Shown here piece by piece: positions 17,793 to 26,182 of a stretch of 64,000 bases of DNA (the stretch's first letter is position 1; each line of letters starts with the position of its first letter). The notes beneath the pieces are model-generated. The model was given only the letters and a program-made list of their open reading frames with translations, was not told the origin of the DNA and did no database searches. The position numbers and the translations under genes are program-made. This DNA is from Amycolatopsis sp. (GTDB taxonomy: Bacteria > Actinomycetota > Actinomycetes > Mycobacteriales > Pseudonocardiaceae): contig NZ_JAODNM010000045.1 of NCBI RefSeq assembly GCF_025464955.1, positions 1 through 64,000 of the forward strand, written 5' to 3'.

Positions 17793-18553
17793 TGCACCAC
17801 ATCTGGCCCGGCGAACACGCCCGCGTCGTCGACGAACCCGAGCTGGAACGGCTGTACAGCTATCCCGCGGAGCCGACATGGCTGGCCGTCAACTTCGTGT
17901 CCAGCGCGGATGGTGCCGTCGCGATCCGCGGGCGGTCGGCAGGCCTGTCCAATCCCGCCGACCGCGTCGTGTTCCAGCTCGGCAGCGACCTCGCGGACGT
18001 CGTGCTCCGCGGCGCCGGAACCGTCAAGAAGTTCCACGGCGTCCATCCCGACGAGCAGACCGCGGAGCGCCGCCGGCGCCACGGGCTCGCCCCGGTCCCG
18101 CCGACCGCGGTGGTCACGACCGGCCTCTCGCTGCCGCCGACGGCGCCGGTGATCACGGAGGCTGTGACACCGACGATCGTCATCACATGCGGCGCGGCAC
18201 CGCAGGACCTCCGCAAGGCGTGGGAGGCCGCGGGGGCGAGGGTCTTCGTCGCCGGGGACCAGGCGGTGGATCTCGCCGCCGCGGTGGCCATGCTGACCGA
18301 AGACGGCTTGGGACGGATCGACTGTGAAGGCGGGCCGAGGTTGTTCGCCTCGCTGCTGAGCGCGGGCCTGGTCGACGAGCTCCGGCTCACCCTCTCACCG
18401 CTCCTGGTCTCCGGAGACGCCAGCCGGATCACCGCCGGACTGCCGGTCGACCCGGCGGAACTCGAGCTCGCCTCGGTGCTGGCCGACGGAAGCACCCTCC
18501 TACTGCGCTACCTGACTACGCAACTACAGCAAGTCGACGGCGAGTTGCGGTAG
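17792..18553 (+). CDS. Pyrimidine reductase family protein (RibD C-terminal domain)
   Basis: A 253-aa RibD_C/dihydrofolate-reductase-like protein: AVNFVSSADGAVAIRGRSAG at the N-terminus binds the NADPH/substrate side, DVVLRGAGTVKKF and the late motif IDCEGGPRLFASLLSAGLVDEL are family hallmarks. In riboflavin synthesis this domain reduces the ribosyl-pyrimidine intermediate, but stand-alone actinobacterial copies lack the deaminase half and their substrate is uncertain. The start is ATG 17792 (GTG 17780 possible); translation is probably coupled to a 23-codon ORF. The gene ends in an inverted repeat shared with the convergent hydrolase. Confidence 0.82.
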   Translation: MHHIWPGEHARVVDEPELERLYSYPAEPTWLAVNFVSSADGAVAIRGRSAGLSNPADRVVFQLGSDLADVVLRGAGTVKKFHGVHPDEQTAERRRRHGLAPVPPTAVVTTGLSLPPTAPVITEAVTPTIVITCGAAPQDLRKAWEAAGARVFVAGDQAVDLAAAVAMLTEDGLGRIDCEGGPRLFASLLSAGLVDELRLTLSPLLVSGDASRITAGLPVDPAELELASVLADGSTLLLRYLTTQLQQVDGELR

Positions 18554-18592
18554 TTGCAGGGCGCAACGATCGCAACTCGACGGCGAGTTGCG
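18520..18592. terminator. Two hairpins between convergent genes
   Basis: Two inverted repeats share the GCAACT theme: GCAACTAC (18520) with GTAGTTGC (18550-18557), which covers the reductase stop, and CGCAACTCG-acgg-CGAGTTGCG (18571-18592), a perfect 9-bp stem. They lie exactly between the convergent stops and should terminate both directions. Confidence 0.6.
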
Positions 18593-18596
18593 GTGG

Positions 18597-19430
18597 TTAC
18601 TTGACGCTGCGAGCGGCGTCGCTGATCAGGTCGGTGACGACGTCGGGCCGGGAGACCGCCACGGCGTGCGAAGCCTTGACCTCGATGGTGTGCGAGTGCG
18701 CCCGCGCTGACATGAACCGCTCAGCGGCTGCGGGGATGGCCTGGTCCTGGGTGGCGACCAGTGCCCACGACGGGATCGTGTGCCACGCGGGCGCGCCCTG
18801 GATCGTCTCGCTCAGCGCCCTTGTGTCAGCCGGCCGCTGGGTCGCGGCCATCTCGGCGGCCTTGTCCGCCGGAACGTCGGCGGCGAAGACCGCGTGGAAG
18901 TCCGCCTGGTTGAGGTAGAGGTCGGCGCCGCCCGAGTAGGGCACCACGGTCGTGGTGTCCGGGCCCAGCTTGCTGCCCGGGAACTGAGCGGACAGCGCGC
19001 CGGCCGATTCACCGGTCTCCGGCTGGAACGCGGCGATGTAGACCAGCGCCTTCACCTGCGGGTCGGTCGTCGCGGCCTCGGAGATGACCGCGCCGCCGTA
19101 CGAGTGGCCTACCAGGACGACCGGCCCCTGAACCGTCTTCAGGAAGCTCTCGAGGTACGCGGCGTCCGACGCCAGGCCACGCAGCGGGTTGGCCGGAGCG
19201 ACCACGGTGTAGCCGCGACCCTGAAGCCGCTCGACGACACCCTCCCAGCTCGACGAATCCGCGAACGCGCCATGCACCAGGACCACGGTCGGCTTCTTGC
19301 CGTGCTGCGTGGCAGCCGGGTCGGCCGAAGCGGTCGAGCCGGACAGCGCGAGCAGGCCGACAAGCCCGATGACGGCGGTGGAGACGCCGAACGCGCGCTT
19401 GAAGCTTCCGAAAACCCGAGTGCTCTTCAT
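18597..19430 (-). CDS. Secreted alpha/beta hydrolase
   Basis: A 277-aa protein with a signal peptide (about 36 residues ending STASADPA) followed by a compact alpha/beta hydrolase: VVLVHGAFADSSSWEGV (oxyanion HG), nucleophile elbow VGHSYGGAVI, and a C-terminal ASHAVAVSRPD carrying the catalytic His. Close in type to esterase/salicylate-esterase-like hydrolases; the substrate is unknown. The upstream region contains a 14-bp palindrome identical to the one before the TetR gene at 11575, so inducible control by that repressor is likely. Confidence 0.85.
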   Translation of the reverse strand: MKSTRVFGSFKRAFGVSTAVIGLVGLLALSGSTASADPAATQHGKKPTVVLVHGAFADSSSWEGVVERLQGRGYTVVAPANPLRGLASDAAYLESFLKTVQGPVVLVGHSYGGAVISEAATTDPQVKALVYIAAFQPETGESAGALSAQFPGSKLGPDTTTVVPYSGGADLYLNQADFHAVFAADVPADKAAEMAATQRPADTRALSETIQGAPAWHTIPSWALVATQDQAIPAAAERFMSARAHSHTIEVKASHAVAVSRPDVVTDLISDAARSVK

Positions 19431-19471
19431 GAAAACCCCTTGAGTGATGGACTTGAGCGAAGGCGAGAGAC

Positions 19472-19485
19472 AGAACGTTCGTTCT
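19472..19485. promoter_or_regulatory. TetR-type operator (copy 2 of shared 14-mer)
   Basis: AGAACGTTCGTTCT, extended by a C/G pair to a 16-bp palindrome, lies 42 bp upstream of the secreted hydrolase start. It is base-for-base the palindrome at 11548-11561 in front of a TetR gene. Confidence 0.65.
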
Positions 19486-19601
19486 GCTCTGAACCGTAGC
19501 CTGCCTCCCCCGGAACGTCAACAGCGGGCTTCAGAGGTGACCCTCCTCCCACCATCCGGACTTCGTTGGATCACATCGTGGGCACGTGGCACTCTTGCCG
19601 G

Positions 19602-19688
19602 GTGACTCATGCCGGTGTTCGCCTCGTGGCCCGTCGCCACGTCGACCTCGTCCGTGTCGCCAGCGCCCTCTGCCGGGCTTCCCGCTGA
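19602..19688 (+). CDS. Cys-containing leader peptide of the sulfur-assimilation operon
   Basis: A 28-residue ORF from GTG 19602 whose core is RRHVDLVRVASALC, the pattern of the short actinobacterial leader peptides found before sulfur and transport genes (R-R-H-V-D-L-x-R-V, then a Cys near the end). It sits 130 nt before nirA, with no gene between. In related systems, translation of Cys codons in such leaders reports Cys-tRNA supply and controls downstream expression. No ribosome site is seen, so the transcript may start at the GTG. It has not been possible to draw the competing RNA structures. Confidence 0.7.
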   Translation: MTHAGVRLVARRHVDLVRVASALCRASR

Positions 19689-19818
19689 ACTTCCTGCCAC
19701 CACCGCTTTCCACGAAGACGGACCAGCAGGCATCGGCCGCGCCGAACAGCCCCCACCACGGTCTCGACCAGGGCGTTCACGCGCGACCGGCGCCTTCGAC
19801 AGCCCCGGAGGACACCCC

Positions 19819-21519
19819 ATGGCCTCGCCACCGCGCGAAACCCCCACCGCGCCCCGCCCCGCTCGCGTCAAGCAGAAGCGCGGCGAAGGTCAGTGGGCCC
19901 TGGGCTACCGCGAGCCGCTCAACCCCAACGAGCGCGCGAAGAAGGACAACCACCCGCTCAATGTCCGCGAGCGCATCGAGAACATCTATGCCCACCGCGG
20001 CTTCGACTCGATCGACCCCGGTGACCTGCGTGGCCGCTTCCGCTGGTTCGGGCTCTACACCCAGCGCAAGCCCGGCATCGACGGCGGCCGCACCGGCGCA
20101 TTGGAGCCCGAAGAGCTCGACGACCGCTACTTCATGCTCCGCGTCCGCCTCGACGGCGGCGCGCTCACGACCGAGCAGCTCAGCGTCCTCGGCGAGATCT
20201 CGCAGACCCACGCGCGCGACACCGCGGACATCACCGACCGGCAGAACATCCAGTACCACTGGATCCAGGTCGAGGACATGCCCACGATCTGGGAAAAGCT
20301 GGAGAACGCCGGGATGACCACGATGGAGGCCTGCGGCGACAGCCCCCGGGTCATCCTCGGCTCCCCCGTCGCCGGTATCGCCGCGGACGAGATCATCGAC
20401 GGCACACCGGCCATCGCCGAGATCAAGCGCCGCTTCATCGGCAAGCCCGAGTACGCGAACCTGCCCCGCAAGTTCAAGACGGCGATCTCCGGGCAGGCCG
20501 ACGTCACCCACGAGATCCACGACATCGCCTTCGTCGGGGTGAACCACCCCGAGCACGGTCCGGGCTTCGACCTCTGGGTCGGCGGCGGGCTGTCCACCAA
20601 CCCGATGATCGGGCAGCGGCTCGGCGCCTGGGTCCCGCGCGACGAGGTGCCGGACGTCTGGGAAGGCGTCATCAGCGTCTTCCGCGACTACGGCTACCGG
20701 CGGCTGCGCGCCCGGGCTCGGATCAAGTTCCTGGTCAAGGACTGGGGTGCCGAAAAATTCAGGCAGGTCCTCGAAACCGAGTACCTCAAGCGCACACTGA
20801 TCGACGGCCCCGCGCCGGAGGTTCCGTCGAAGCCGCTCGACCACATCGGCGTGCACCCGCAGACCGACGGGAAGTTCTACGTCGGCGCCGCGCCGATCGC
20901 GGGCCGGGTGTCCGGCTCGACGCTGATCGCGGTCGCGAAGGCCGCCGAGCGTGCCGGGTCGACCCGGGTGCGCTTCACCCCGCACCAGAAGCTCGTCGTG
21001 CTGGACGTGCCGGAGGCCGAAATCCCGGCCATCACCACTGAGCTGGCCGACCTGGGCCTGCAGACGGACCCGTCGCCTTGGCGTCGCGGAATCATGGCGT
21101 GCACCGGGCTCGAGTTCTGCAAGCTGGCGATCGTGGAGACCAAAGCCAGGGCGAACGCGCTGGTCAACGAGCTCGAAAAGTCGTTGGCGGACATCCAGTC
21201 CGAGATCGACACCCCGGTCAGCGTGCACCTCAACGGCTGCCCGAACTCCTGCGCCCGCATCCAGACCGCCGACATCGGGCTCAAGGGCCAGATCGTCACC
21301 GACGCCGACGGCAACCAGGTCGAAGGCTTTCAGGTCCATCTCGGTGGCGGCCTCGGTCTCGACACCGGGTTCGGCCGGAAACTGCGTGGTCACAAGGTCA
21401 CCAGCGCAGATCTCACCGGGTATGTCGAGAAGCTCGTCCGCGCGTTCGTCGCCGGTCGTGAGCCGGGCGAGCGTTTCGCCCAGTGGGTCGCGAGGGCGGA
21501 TGAGAGTGACCTGCAGTGA
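19819..21519 (+). CDS. nirA: Ferredoxin-dependent sulfite reductase (assimilatory), NirA/Sir
   Basis: A 566-aa siroheme/[4Fe-4S] reductase that takes sulfite to sulfide with six electrons from ferredoxin. It has the two-fold ferredoxin-like/catalytic repeat, and the cluster cysteines CTGLEFC (428 and 434) and NGCPNSC (474 and 478). ATG 19819 has GGAGG 7 nt upstream. In M. tuberculosis the corresponding NirA (Rv2391) precedes cysH and is a sulfite reductase despite its name; the same order here supports that role rather than nitrite reduction. First large gene of the operon; its TGA overlaps the start of the 49-aa zinc-ribbon gene. Confidence 0.93.
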   Translation: MASPPRETPTAPRPARVKQKRGEGQWALGYREPLNPNERAKKDNHPLNVRERIENIYAHRGFDSIDPGDLRGRFRWFGLYTQRKPGIDGGRTGALEPEELDDRYFMLRVRLDGGALTTEQLSVLGEISQTHARDTADITDRQNIQYHWIQVEDMPTIWEKLENAGMTTMEACGDSPRVILGSPVAGIAADEIIDGTPAIAEIKRRFIGKPEYANLPRKFKTAISGQADVTHEIHDIAFVGVNHPEHGPGFDLWVGGGLSTNPMIGQRLGAWVPRDEVPDVWEGVISVFRDYGYRRLRARARIKFLVKDWGAEKFRQVLETEYLKRTLIDGPAPEVPSKPLDHIGVHPQTDGKFYVGAAPIAGRVSGSTLIAVAKAAERAGSTRVRFTPHQKLVVLDVPEAEIPAITTELADLGLQTDPSPWRRGIMACTGLEFCKLAIVETKARANALVNELEKSLADIQSEIDTPVSVHLNGCPNSCARIQTADIGLKGQIVTDADGNQVEGFQVHLGGGLGLDTGFGRKLRGHKVTSADLTGYVEKLVRAFVAGREPGERFAQWVARADESDLQ

Positions 21520-21665
21520 CGGAACGCGCGACGCCGTTTTATTGCCCCTACTGCGGTGATGAAGATCTAAGGCCGGAAGAAGACGGCGGCTGGCTGTGTT
21601 CTGGTTGTCGGAGGGTCTTCTCAGTGAAGTTCCTCGGTCTGTCACCAGTGGAGGTAAAGAAATGA
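21516..21665 (+). CDS. 49-aa zinc-ribbon microprotein between nirA and cysH
   Basis: GTG 21516 overlaps the nirA stop (GTGA) and the ORF's TGA overlaps the cysH ATG (ATGA at 21662-21665), so it is locked into the operon at both ends. The protein has two Cys pairs, FYCPYCG and LCSGCRRVF, spaced as a zinc ribbon, with an acidic loop between and a short C-terminal tail LGLSPVEVKK that also encodes the cysH ribosome site GGAGG. It is too small for an enzyme; a role in metal or cluster delivery or regulation is only a guess. Confidence 0.75.
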   Translation: MTERATPFYCPYCGDEDLRPEEDGGWLCSGCRRVFSVKFLGLSPVEVKK

Positions 21666-22357
21666 CCACTACGGCCGACTACAAGACGCTCGCGACGCGG
21701 GCCATGCAGGAGCTCGCGGACGCCACCGCCGAAGAGGCCCTGCGCTGGACCGTGGAGACGTTCGGCGATGACTTCATCGTGGCGTCGAACATGCAGGACG
21801 CGGTGCTGATCGACCTGGCGACCAAGGTCAAGCCGAACGTCGACATCCTGTTCCTCGAGACCGGTTACCACTTCGCCGAGACGATCGGCACGCGCGACGC
21901 CGTCGAGACGGTGTATCCCGACGTGCGCATCGTCAACGCCCAGGCCGCGCAGAGTGTCGCCGAGCAGGACGCCGAGTACGGGCCGAAGCTCCACGACCGG
22001 GATCCGTCGCTGTGCTGCAACCTGCGCAAGGTCGTGCCGCTCCAGGCGACGCTGGGCAAGTACTCCGCGTGGGTCACCGGCGTTCGCCGGGTGGACGCGC
22101 CGACCAGGGCGAACACCCCGATCGTCACCTGGGACGACCGTAACGGCCTGGTGAAGATCAACCCGATCGCGCCGTGGACCGACGACGAGTTCAACGGCTA
22201 CATCCACGAGCACGGCATCCTGGAGAACCCGCTGGTGCAGGCGGGATACCCGTCCATCGGCTGCGCGCCCTGCACGGCGAAGGTCGAGCTCGGCGCCGAC
22301 CCGCGCAGTGGCCGCTGGGTCGGCCAGTCCAAGACCGAGTGCGGACTGCACGGCTGA
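21662..22357 (+). CDS. cysH: Adenylyl-sulfate (APS) reductase
   Basis: A 231-aa PAPS/APS reductase-family enzyme giving sulfite and AMP. The cysteine set CC (118-119) and CAPC (201 and 204) binds the [4Fe-4S] cluster of the APS-type enzymes, so APS rather than PAPS is the likely substrate, which agrees with the absence of an APS kinase gene nearby. The catalytic Cys is in the C-terminal motif KTECGLHG (Cys227). A nucleotide-binding loop is at IVASNMQDAVL. GGAGG upstream lies inside the microprotein gene. Product sulfite goes to NirA. Confidence 0.93.
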   Translation: MTTTADYKTLATRAMQELADATAEEALRWTVETFGDDFIVASNMQDAVLIDLATKVKPNVDILFLETGYHFAETIGTRDAVETVYPDVRIVNAQAAQSVAEQDAEYGPKLHDRDPSLCCNLRKVVPLQATLGKYSAWVTGVRRVDAPTRANTPIVTWDDRNGLVKINPIAPWTDDEFNGYIHEHGILENPLVQAGYPSIGCAPCTAKVELGADPRSGRWVGQSKTECGLHG

Positions 22358-22368
22358 GAAAGGGAACG

Positions 22369-23289
22369 ATGACCACGCTCGAACCAGCCACCGACGCGGC
22401 ACAGGACAACCTGGCCGCGCTCGAATCCGAAGCCATCCACATCTTCCGGGAGGTCGCCGGTGAGTTCGACCGCCCGGTGATCCTGTTCTCCGGCGGCAAG
22501 GATTCGACGCTGCTGCTGCACTTGGCGATCAAGGCGTTCTGGCCGGCTCCCGTGCCGTTCCCGCTGCTGCACGTCGACACCGGCCACAACTTCGACGAGG
22601 TGCTCGAGTTCCGCGACCGCGTCGTCGAGAAGTACGGGCTGCGCCTGGTCGTAGCGAAGGTGCAGGACTGGATCGACGACGGGCGGCTCGAAGAGCGCTC
22701 GGACGGTATTCGCAACCCGCTGCAGACCACGCCCCTGCTGGAGACGATCGCCGCGAACAAGTACGACGCGGTGTTCGGCGGCGGCCGGCGGGACGAGGAA
22801 CGTGCCCGTGCGAAGGAGCGCATCTTCAGCCTGCGCAACGCTTTCGGCCAATGGGAGCCGAAGCGCCAGCGCCCCGAGCTGTGGAACCTCTACAACGGAA
22901 GGCACCGCGCCGGCGAGCAGGTCCGGGTGTTCCCGCTGTCCAACTGGACCGAGGCGGACGTCTGGAACTACATCGCTCGGGAAGACGTCGACCTGCCGTC
23001 GATCTACTACGCGCACCAGCGTGAGGTCTGGAAGCGCGACGGCATGTGGCTCGCCGAAGGCCCGTGGGGCGGCCCGCGGCCGGGGGAGGAGATCAAGGAG
23101 CTGACCGTCCGCTACCGCACGGTCGGCGATGGTTCGTGCACCGGCGCCGTCGAGTCCACGGCGTCCACAGTGGACGAAGTCATCGCCGAGGTGTCGGCGA
23201 GCAGGCTGACCGAGCGCGGTGCCACGCGGGCCGACGACAGGCTGTCCGAGGCCGCCATGGAAGACCGCAAACGAGAGGGTTACTTCTGA
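22369..23289 (+). CDS. cysD: Sulfate adenylyltransferase subunit 2
   Basis: A 306-aa catalytic subunit of ATP sulfurylase that makes APS from sulfate and ATP together with CysN. The PP-loop SGGKDS is at 41-46, followed by LLHVDTGHNFDEVLEFRD and FGGGRRDEERARAKERIFS. Length and motif order are normal. ATG 22369 follows cysH by 11 nt with AAGGGA upstream; the TGA overlaps the cysN start (TGATG at 23287-23291), so stoichiometric translation of the two subunits is likely. Confidence 0.95.
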   Translation: MTTLEPATDAAQDNLAALESEAIHIFREVAGEFDRPVILFSGGKDSTLLLHLAIKAFWPAPVPFPLLHVDTGHNFDEVLEFRDRVVEKYGLRLVVAKVQDWIDDGRLEERSDGIRNPLQTTPLLETIAANKYDAVFGGGRRDEERARAKERIFSLRNAFGQWEPKRQRPELWNLYNGRHRAGEQVRVFPLSNWTEADVWNYIAREDVDLPSIYYAHQREVWKRDGMWLAEGPWGGPRPGEEIKELTVRYRTVGDGSCTGAVESTASTVDEVIAEVSASRLTERGATRADDRLSEAAMEDRKREGYF

Positions 23290-24551
23290 TGAGCAGTCTG
23301 CTCAGGCTGGCGACGGCCGGCAGTGTCGACGACGGCAAGTCGACGCTCGTCGGCAGGCTGCTCTACGACACGAAGTCCGTGCTCGCCGACCAGCTCGACG
23401 CGGTCACCCGCGCGAGCGTCGACCGCGGACTGTCCACACCGGACCTCTCACTGCTTGTCGACGGCCTGCGCTCCGAGCGCGAGCAGGGCATCACCATCGA
23501 CGTCGCGTACCGGTACTTCGCCACCCCGCGGCGCAGTTTCGTGCTCGCCGACACCCCGGGACACGTCCAGTACACGCGGAACACGGTCACCGGCGCGTCG
23601 ACCGCGCAGCTCGCTGTGCTCCTGGTGGACGCGCGCAAGGGCGTCATCGAGCAGACCCGGCGGCACGCCGCCGTGCTCGCCCTGCTCGGCGTGCCGAACC
23701 TGGTGCTGGCGGTGAACAAGATCGACCTCGTCGGCTACGACGAAGAGACCTTCAGCGTGATCGCCAAGGAGTTCGCCGGGCACGCGGCATCGCTGGGCTA
23801 CCCGCAGGGATCCGTGCTCTCCGTTCCGGTTTCTGCTCTGCAGGGCGACAATGTCGCGACGCCGTCGTCGCAGACGCCGTGGTACACCGGCCCTACCTTG
23901 CTGGAGCACCTGGAAACAGTGCCTGTCGCGGCGGACCCGCATGACGCGGCGTTCCGGTTCCCCGTGCAGTACGTGATCCGCCCACGCACGCCCGAGTACC
24001 CCGACTACCGCGGGTACGCCGGTCAGATCGCGGCCGGCACGATCCGGCCCGGCGACGAGGTCGTCGTCCTGCCGCGTGGCCTCCGGACGAAGGTCGAGCG
24101 CATCGACACCGCGGACGGGCCGCTGGCCGAGGCGGGCGCCGGCAGCTCGGTGACGATCCTGCTGACCGACGACCTGGACATCTCGCGCGGTGACCTGATC
24201 GCCGCGGCGGACCGGCAGCCGACGGTGACCGACGAGATCACCGCGACCGTGTGCTGGCTGTCCGGCAAACCGCTGCTGCCCGGTGCGCGAGTGCTCCTCA
24301 AGCACGGTTCGCGGACCGTGCAGGCGTTGGTGCAGGAGCTCACCGCGCGCTTCGACGAGCAGACACTGTCCAGTGTGGACGATCCAGCTTCGCTGGAGCT
24401 GAACGACATCGGCCGCGTCGTGCTGCGGACGTCCGAGGCGATCCCCGTCGACGACTACGGCACCAGCCCCCGCACGGGCGCGTTCCTGGTCATCGATCCC
24501 CAGGACGGCGACACGCTCGCTGCCGGCATGGTCGGTTCGCGGTTCGCGTGA
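23289..24551 (+). CDS. cysN: Sulfate adenylyltransferase subunit 1 (GTPase)
   Basis: A 420-aa elongation-factor-like GTPase that drives ATP sulfurylase. G1 is GSVDDGKS (11-18), G3 DTPGH (88-92), G4 NKID (143-146), and two beta-barrel domains follow. It ends after the second barrel: there is no fused APS kinase (CysC) as in many actinobacterial CysNC proteins, consistent with the direct APS-reductase route. It overlaps the next gene by 4 nt. Confidence 0.94.
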   Translation: MSSLLRLATAGSVDDGKSTLVGRLLYDTKSVLADQLDAVTRASVDRGLSTPDLSLLVDGLRSEREQGITIDVAYRYFATPRRSFVLADTPGHVQYTRNTVTGASTAQLAVLLVDARKGVIEQTRRHAAVLALLGVPNLVLAVNKIDLVGYDEETFSVIAKEFAGHAASLGYPQGSVLSVPVSALQGDNVATPSSQTPWYTGPTLLEHLETVPVAADPHDAAFRFPVQYVIRPRTPEYPDYRGYAGQIAAGTIRPGDEVVVLPRGLRTKVERIDTADGPLAEAGAGSSVTILLTDDLDISRGDLIAAADRQPTVTDEITATVCWLSGKPLLPGARVLLKHGSRTVQALVQELTARFDEQTLSSVDDPASLELNDIGRVVLRTSEAIPVDDYGTSPRTGAFLVIDPQDGDTLAAGMVGSRFA

Positions 24552-25294
24552 ACGCCGTTTCCGTGCCGCTGGTCGCCGTCGCGCACGGCAGCCGCGACCC
24601 CAGGTCCGCGGCCACCGTGCGCGCGCTGGTGGCACGGATCTCGGCCGAGGCACCCGGACTCGACGTGCGTGTGTCCTTCTTGGACTTGTCCGAACCGCGG
24701 GTGACCGACGTCCTGCGCGGCCTGCACGCCGAAGGCCACCGCGAAGCCATTGTGGTGCCACTGCTTCTGGGCAGCGCGTACCACGCCCGCGTCGACCTGC
24801 CCTCGCTCGTCGACGGGGTCACGGCGGAGTGCCCGGGATTGAACGTGTCGATCTCCGACGTGCTGGGTACCGGACTTGAAACCGTTGCGCTGGAACGGAT
24901 CGCCGAGTCAGGTGCCGACCTGCACGATCCCCGGCTGGGCATCGTGCTGGCCGCGGTCGGTTCGTCGAACGCCGGCGCCATCGCGGCCGTGGCGTCGCTG
25001 GCTTCTCGCTGGCAGACGCGGCTCGGCATCCCCGTGACACCGGCCTTCGCCAGTGCGTCGAAGCCGGACGTGTCCAGTGCCATCGCGAAACTCCGCGCGC
25101 ACGGCGCCCGGCGCTTCGCCGTCGCGTCGTGGTTCCTGGCCCCAGGCCTGCTCCCCGACCGCATCGCCGCCTTGGCCCACGCTGCCGCCCCGGACGCGCT
25201 CCTCGCGGCCCCACTGGCCGACCATCCCGGCGTCGTCGACGTCGTCCTGCGCCGCTACGACACCACTCTGACCTCCCGAGCCGCCACAGCTTGA
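24548..25294 (+). CDS. CbiX/SirB-like sirohydrochlorin chelatase
   Basis: A 248-aa two-domain chelatase. Each half has the class II chelatase fold; the N-terminal motif VAVAHGSRDPRS with the metal-ligand His and the segment PLLLGSAYHARVDLP with the second His are clear, while the C-terminal half is diverged. As the last gene of a sulfite-reductase operon it probably inserts iron to make the siroheme of NirA, as proposed for Che1 beside nirA-cysH in mycobacteria; cobalt insertion is the alternative. GTG 24548 overlaps the cysN stop (GTGA). Confidence 0.85.
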   Translation: MNAVSVPLVAVAHGSRDPRSAATVRALVARISAEAPGLDVRVSFLDLSEPRVTDVLRGLHAEGHREAIVVPLLLGSAYHARVDLPSLVDGVTAECPGLNVSISDVLGTGLETVALERIAESGADLHDPRLGIVLAAVGSSNAGAIAAVASLASRWQTRLGIPVTPAFASASKPDVSSAIAKLRAHGARRFAVASWFLAPGLLPDRIAALAHAAAPDALLAAPLADHPGVVDVVLRRYDTTLTSRAATA

Positions 25295-25351
25295 CCGCGC
25301 GGCCCAGGACTCGTGAGCGCCTGAGGGCGGGCCATGTGCGAAAGTGTGGCC

Positions 25352-26119
25352 ATGGCTGACGAATTGGTGCACTACGCGGTGGCTGGCGGCACGGCCACGA
25401 TCACGCTGGACTCCCCGCACAACCGCAATGCGCTGTCGGCGCAGCTGCGGCGCGAGTTGAGCGCGGCGCTGACGAACGCCCGCGAAGACGACGCCGTGCG
25501 GGTGATTGTGCTCACTCACACCGGGCCGGTCTTCTGCGCGGGCATGGACCTCAAAGAGGCCCGCGGAGCCGGGGCGGGTGATCAGGGGGTCAACGAGTTC
25601 CCGCAGATCCTCGACCAGCTGTGGACCAGCCCCAAGCCGGTCGTGGCCCGGCTCGCCGGACCGGCCCGCGCGGGCGGGGTCGGCATGGTCGCGGCCTGTG
25701 ACATCGCCGTCGCCGCGCAGGAGGCGACGTTCGCCTTCACCGAGGTCCGGATCGGGGTGGTGCCCGCGATCATCTCCCTGACCGTGCTCCCCCGGCTCAC
25801 CCCGCGCGCCGCGCACGAACTGTTCCTGACCGGCGAAACTTTCGGCGCCGAGCGCGCCGCCGCCATCGGGCTGATCAACTCCGCGGTCACCGCCGAGGAG
25901 TTGGACGGGACGGTCGAGCGGTACGTCAAGTCGCTCGCGCTGGGCGGCCCGAAGGCACTCGCCGCGACGAAAGCGCTGCTCAGCAGCCCTCGACCGGCCA
26001 CACCAAGTGACGGCTTCGAAGCGATGAACGCCCTGTCCGTCGGCTTCTTCGCCAGCGAGGAAGGCCAGGAGGGCATCACCGCGTTCGCCCAAAAGCGCAA
26101 GCCCAACTGGGTCCCCTGA
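25352..26119 (+). CDS. Enoyl-CoA hydratase/isomerase family protein
   Basis: A 255-aa crotonase-fold protein. The oxyanion-hole segments are VFCAGMDLKEA and ARAGGVGMVAACDIAVA; the catalytic Glu pair is only partly conserved (FTEVRIGVVPAII), so hydration or isomerisation of an unsaturated CoA ester is likely but the substrate is open. ATG 25352 is preferred over ATG 25334 since GAAAG lies 8 nt upstream and homologues begin MADEL-like. Monocistronic; followed by a CTCGTGAG repeat. Confidence 0.85.
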   Translation: MADELVHYAVAGGTATITLDSPHNRNALSAQLRRELSAALTNAREDDAVRVIVLTHTGPVFCAGMDLKEARGAGAGDQGVNEFPQILDQLWTSPKPVVARLAGPARAGGVGMVAACDIAVAAQEATFAFTEVRIGVVPAIISLTVLPRLTPRAAHELFLTGETFGAERAAAIGLINSAVTAEELDGTVERYVKSLALGGPKALAATKALLSSPRPATPSDGFEAMNALSVGFFASEEGQEGITAFAQKRKPNWVP

Positions 26120-26125
26120 CCCCCG

Positions 26126-26182
26126 CTCGTGAGCGTTCCGGCCGGTTCTAACCAGGTTCTAACCGGCCGGAACACTCACGAG
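26126..26182. terminator. CTCGTGAG-type intergenic inverted repeat (copy B)
   Basis: A 22-bp stem with one C/A mismatch: left arm CTCGTGAGCGTTCCGGCCGG extended by TT, right arm ending CTCACGAG, with a tandem GGTTCTAACC inside. It lies between convergent genes and the right arm supplies the TGA stop of the barstar gene (26176-26178). Same family as 8293-8340. Confidence 0.68.

Noticed and set aside
19689..19818. An attenuator terminator after the Cys leader peptide
   Set aside because: No convincing stem followed by T-run could be drawn by eye.
19777..21669. A 630-codon minus-strand frame
   Set aside because: Antisense shadow of nirA, which has full catalytic motifs.
25308..25325. A further CTCGTGAG sequence as a hairpin
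   Set aside because: Only one arm is present; no complementary partner nearby, so not called as a repeat feature.
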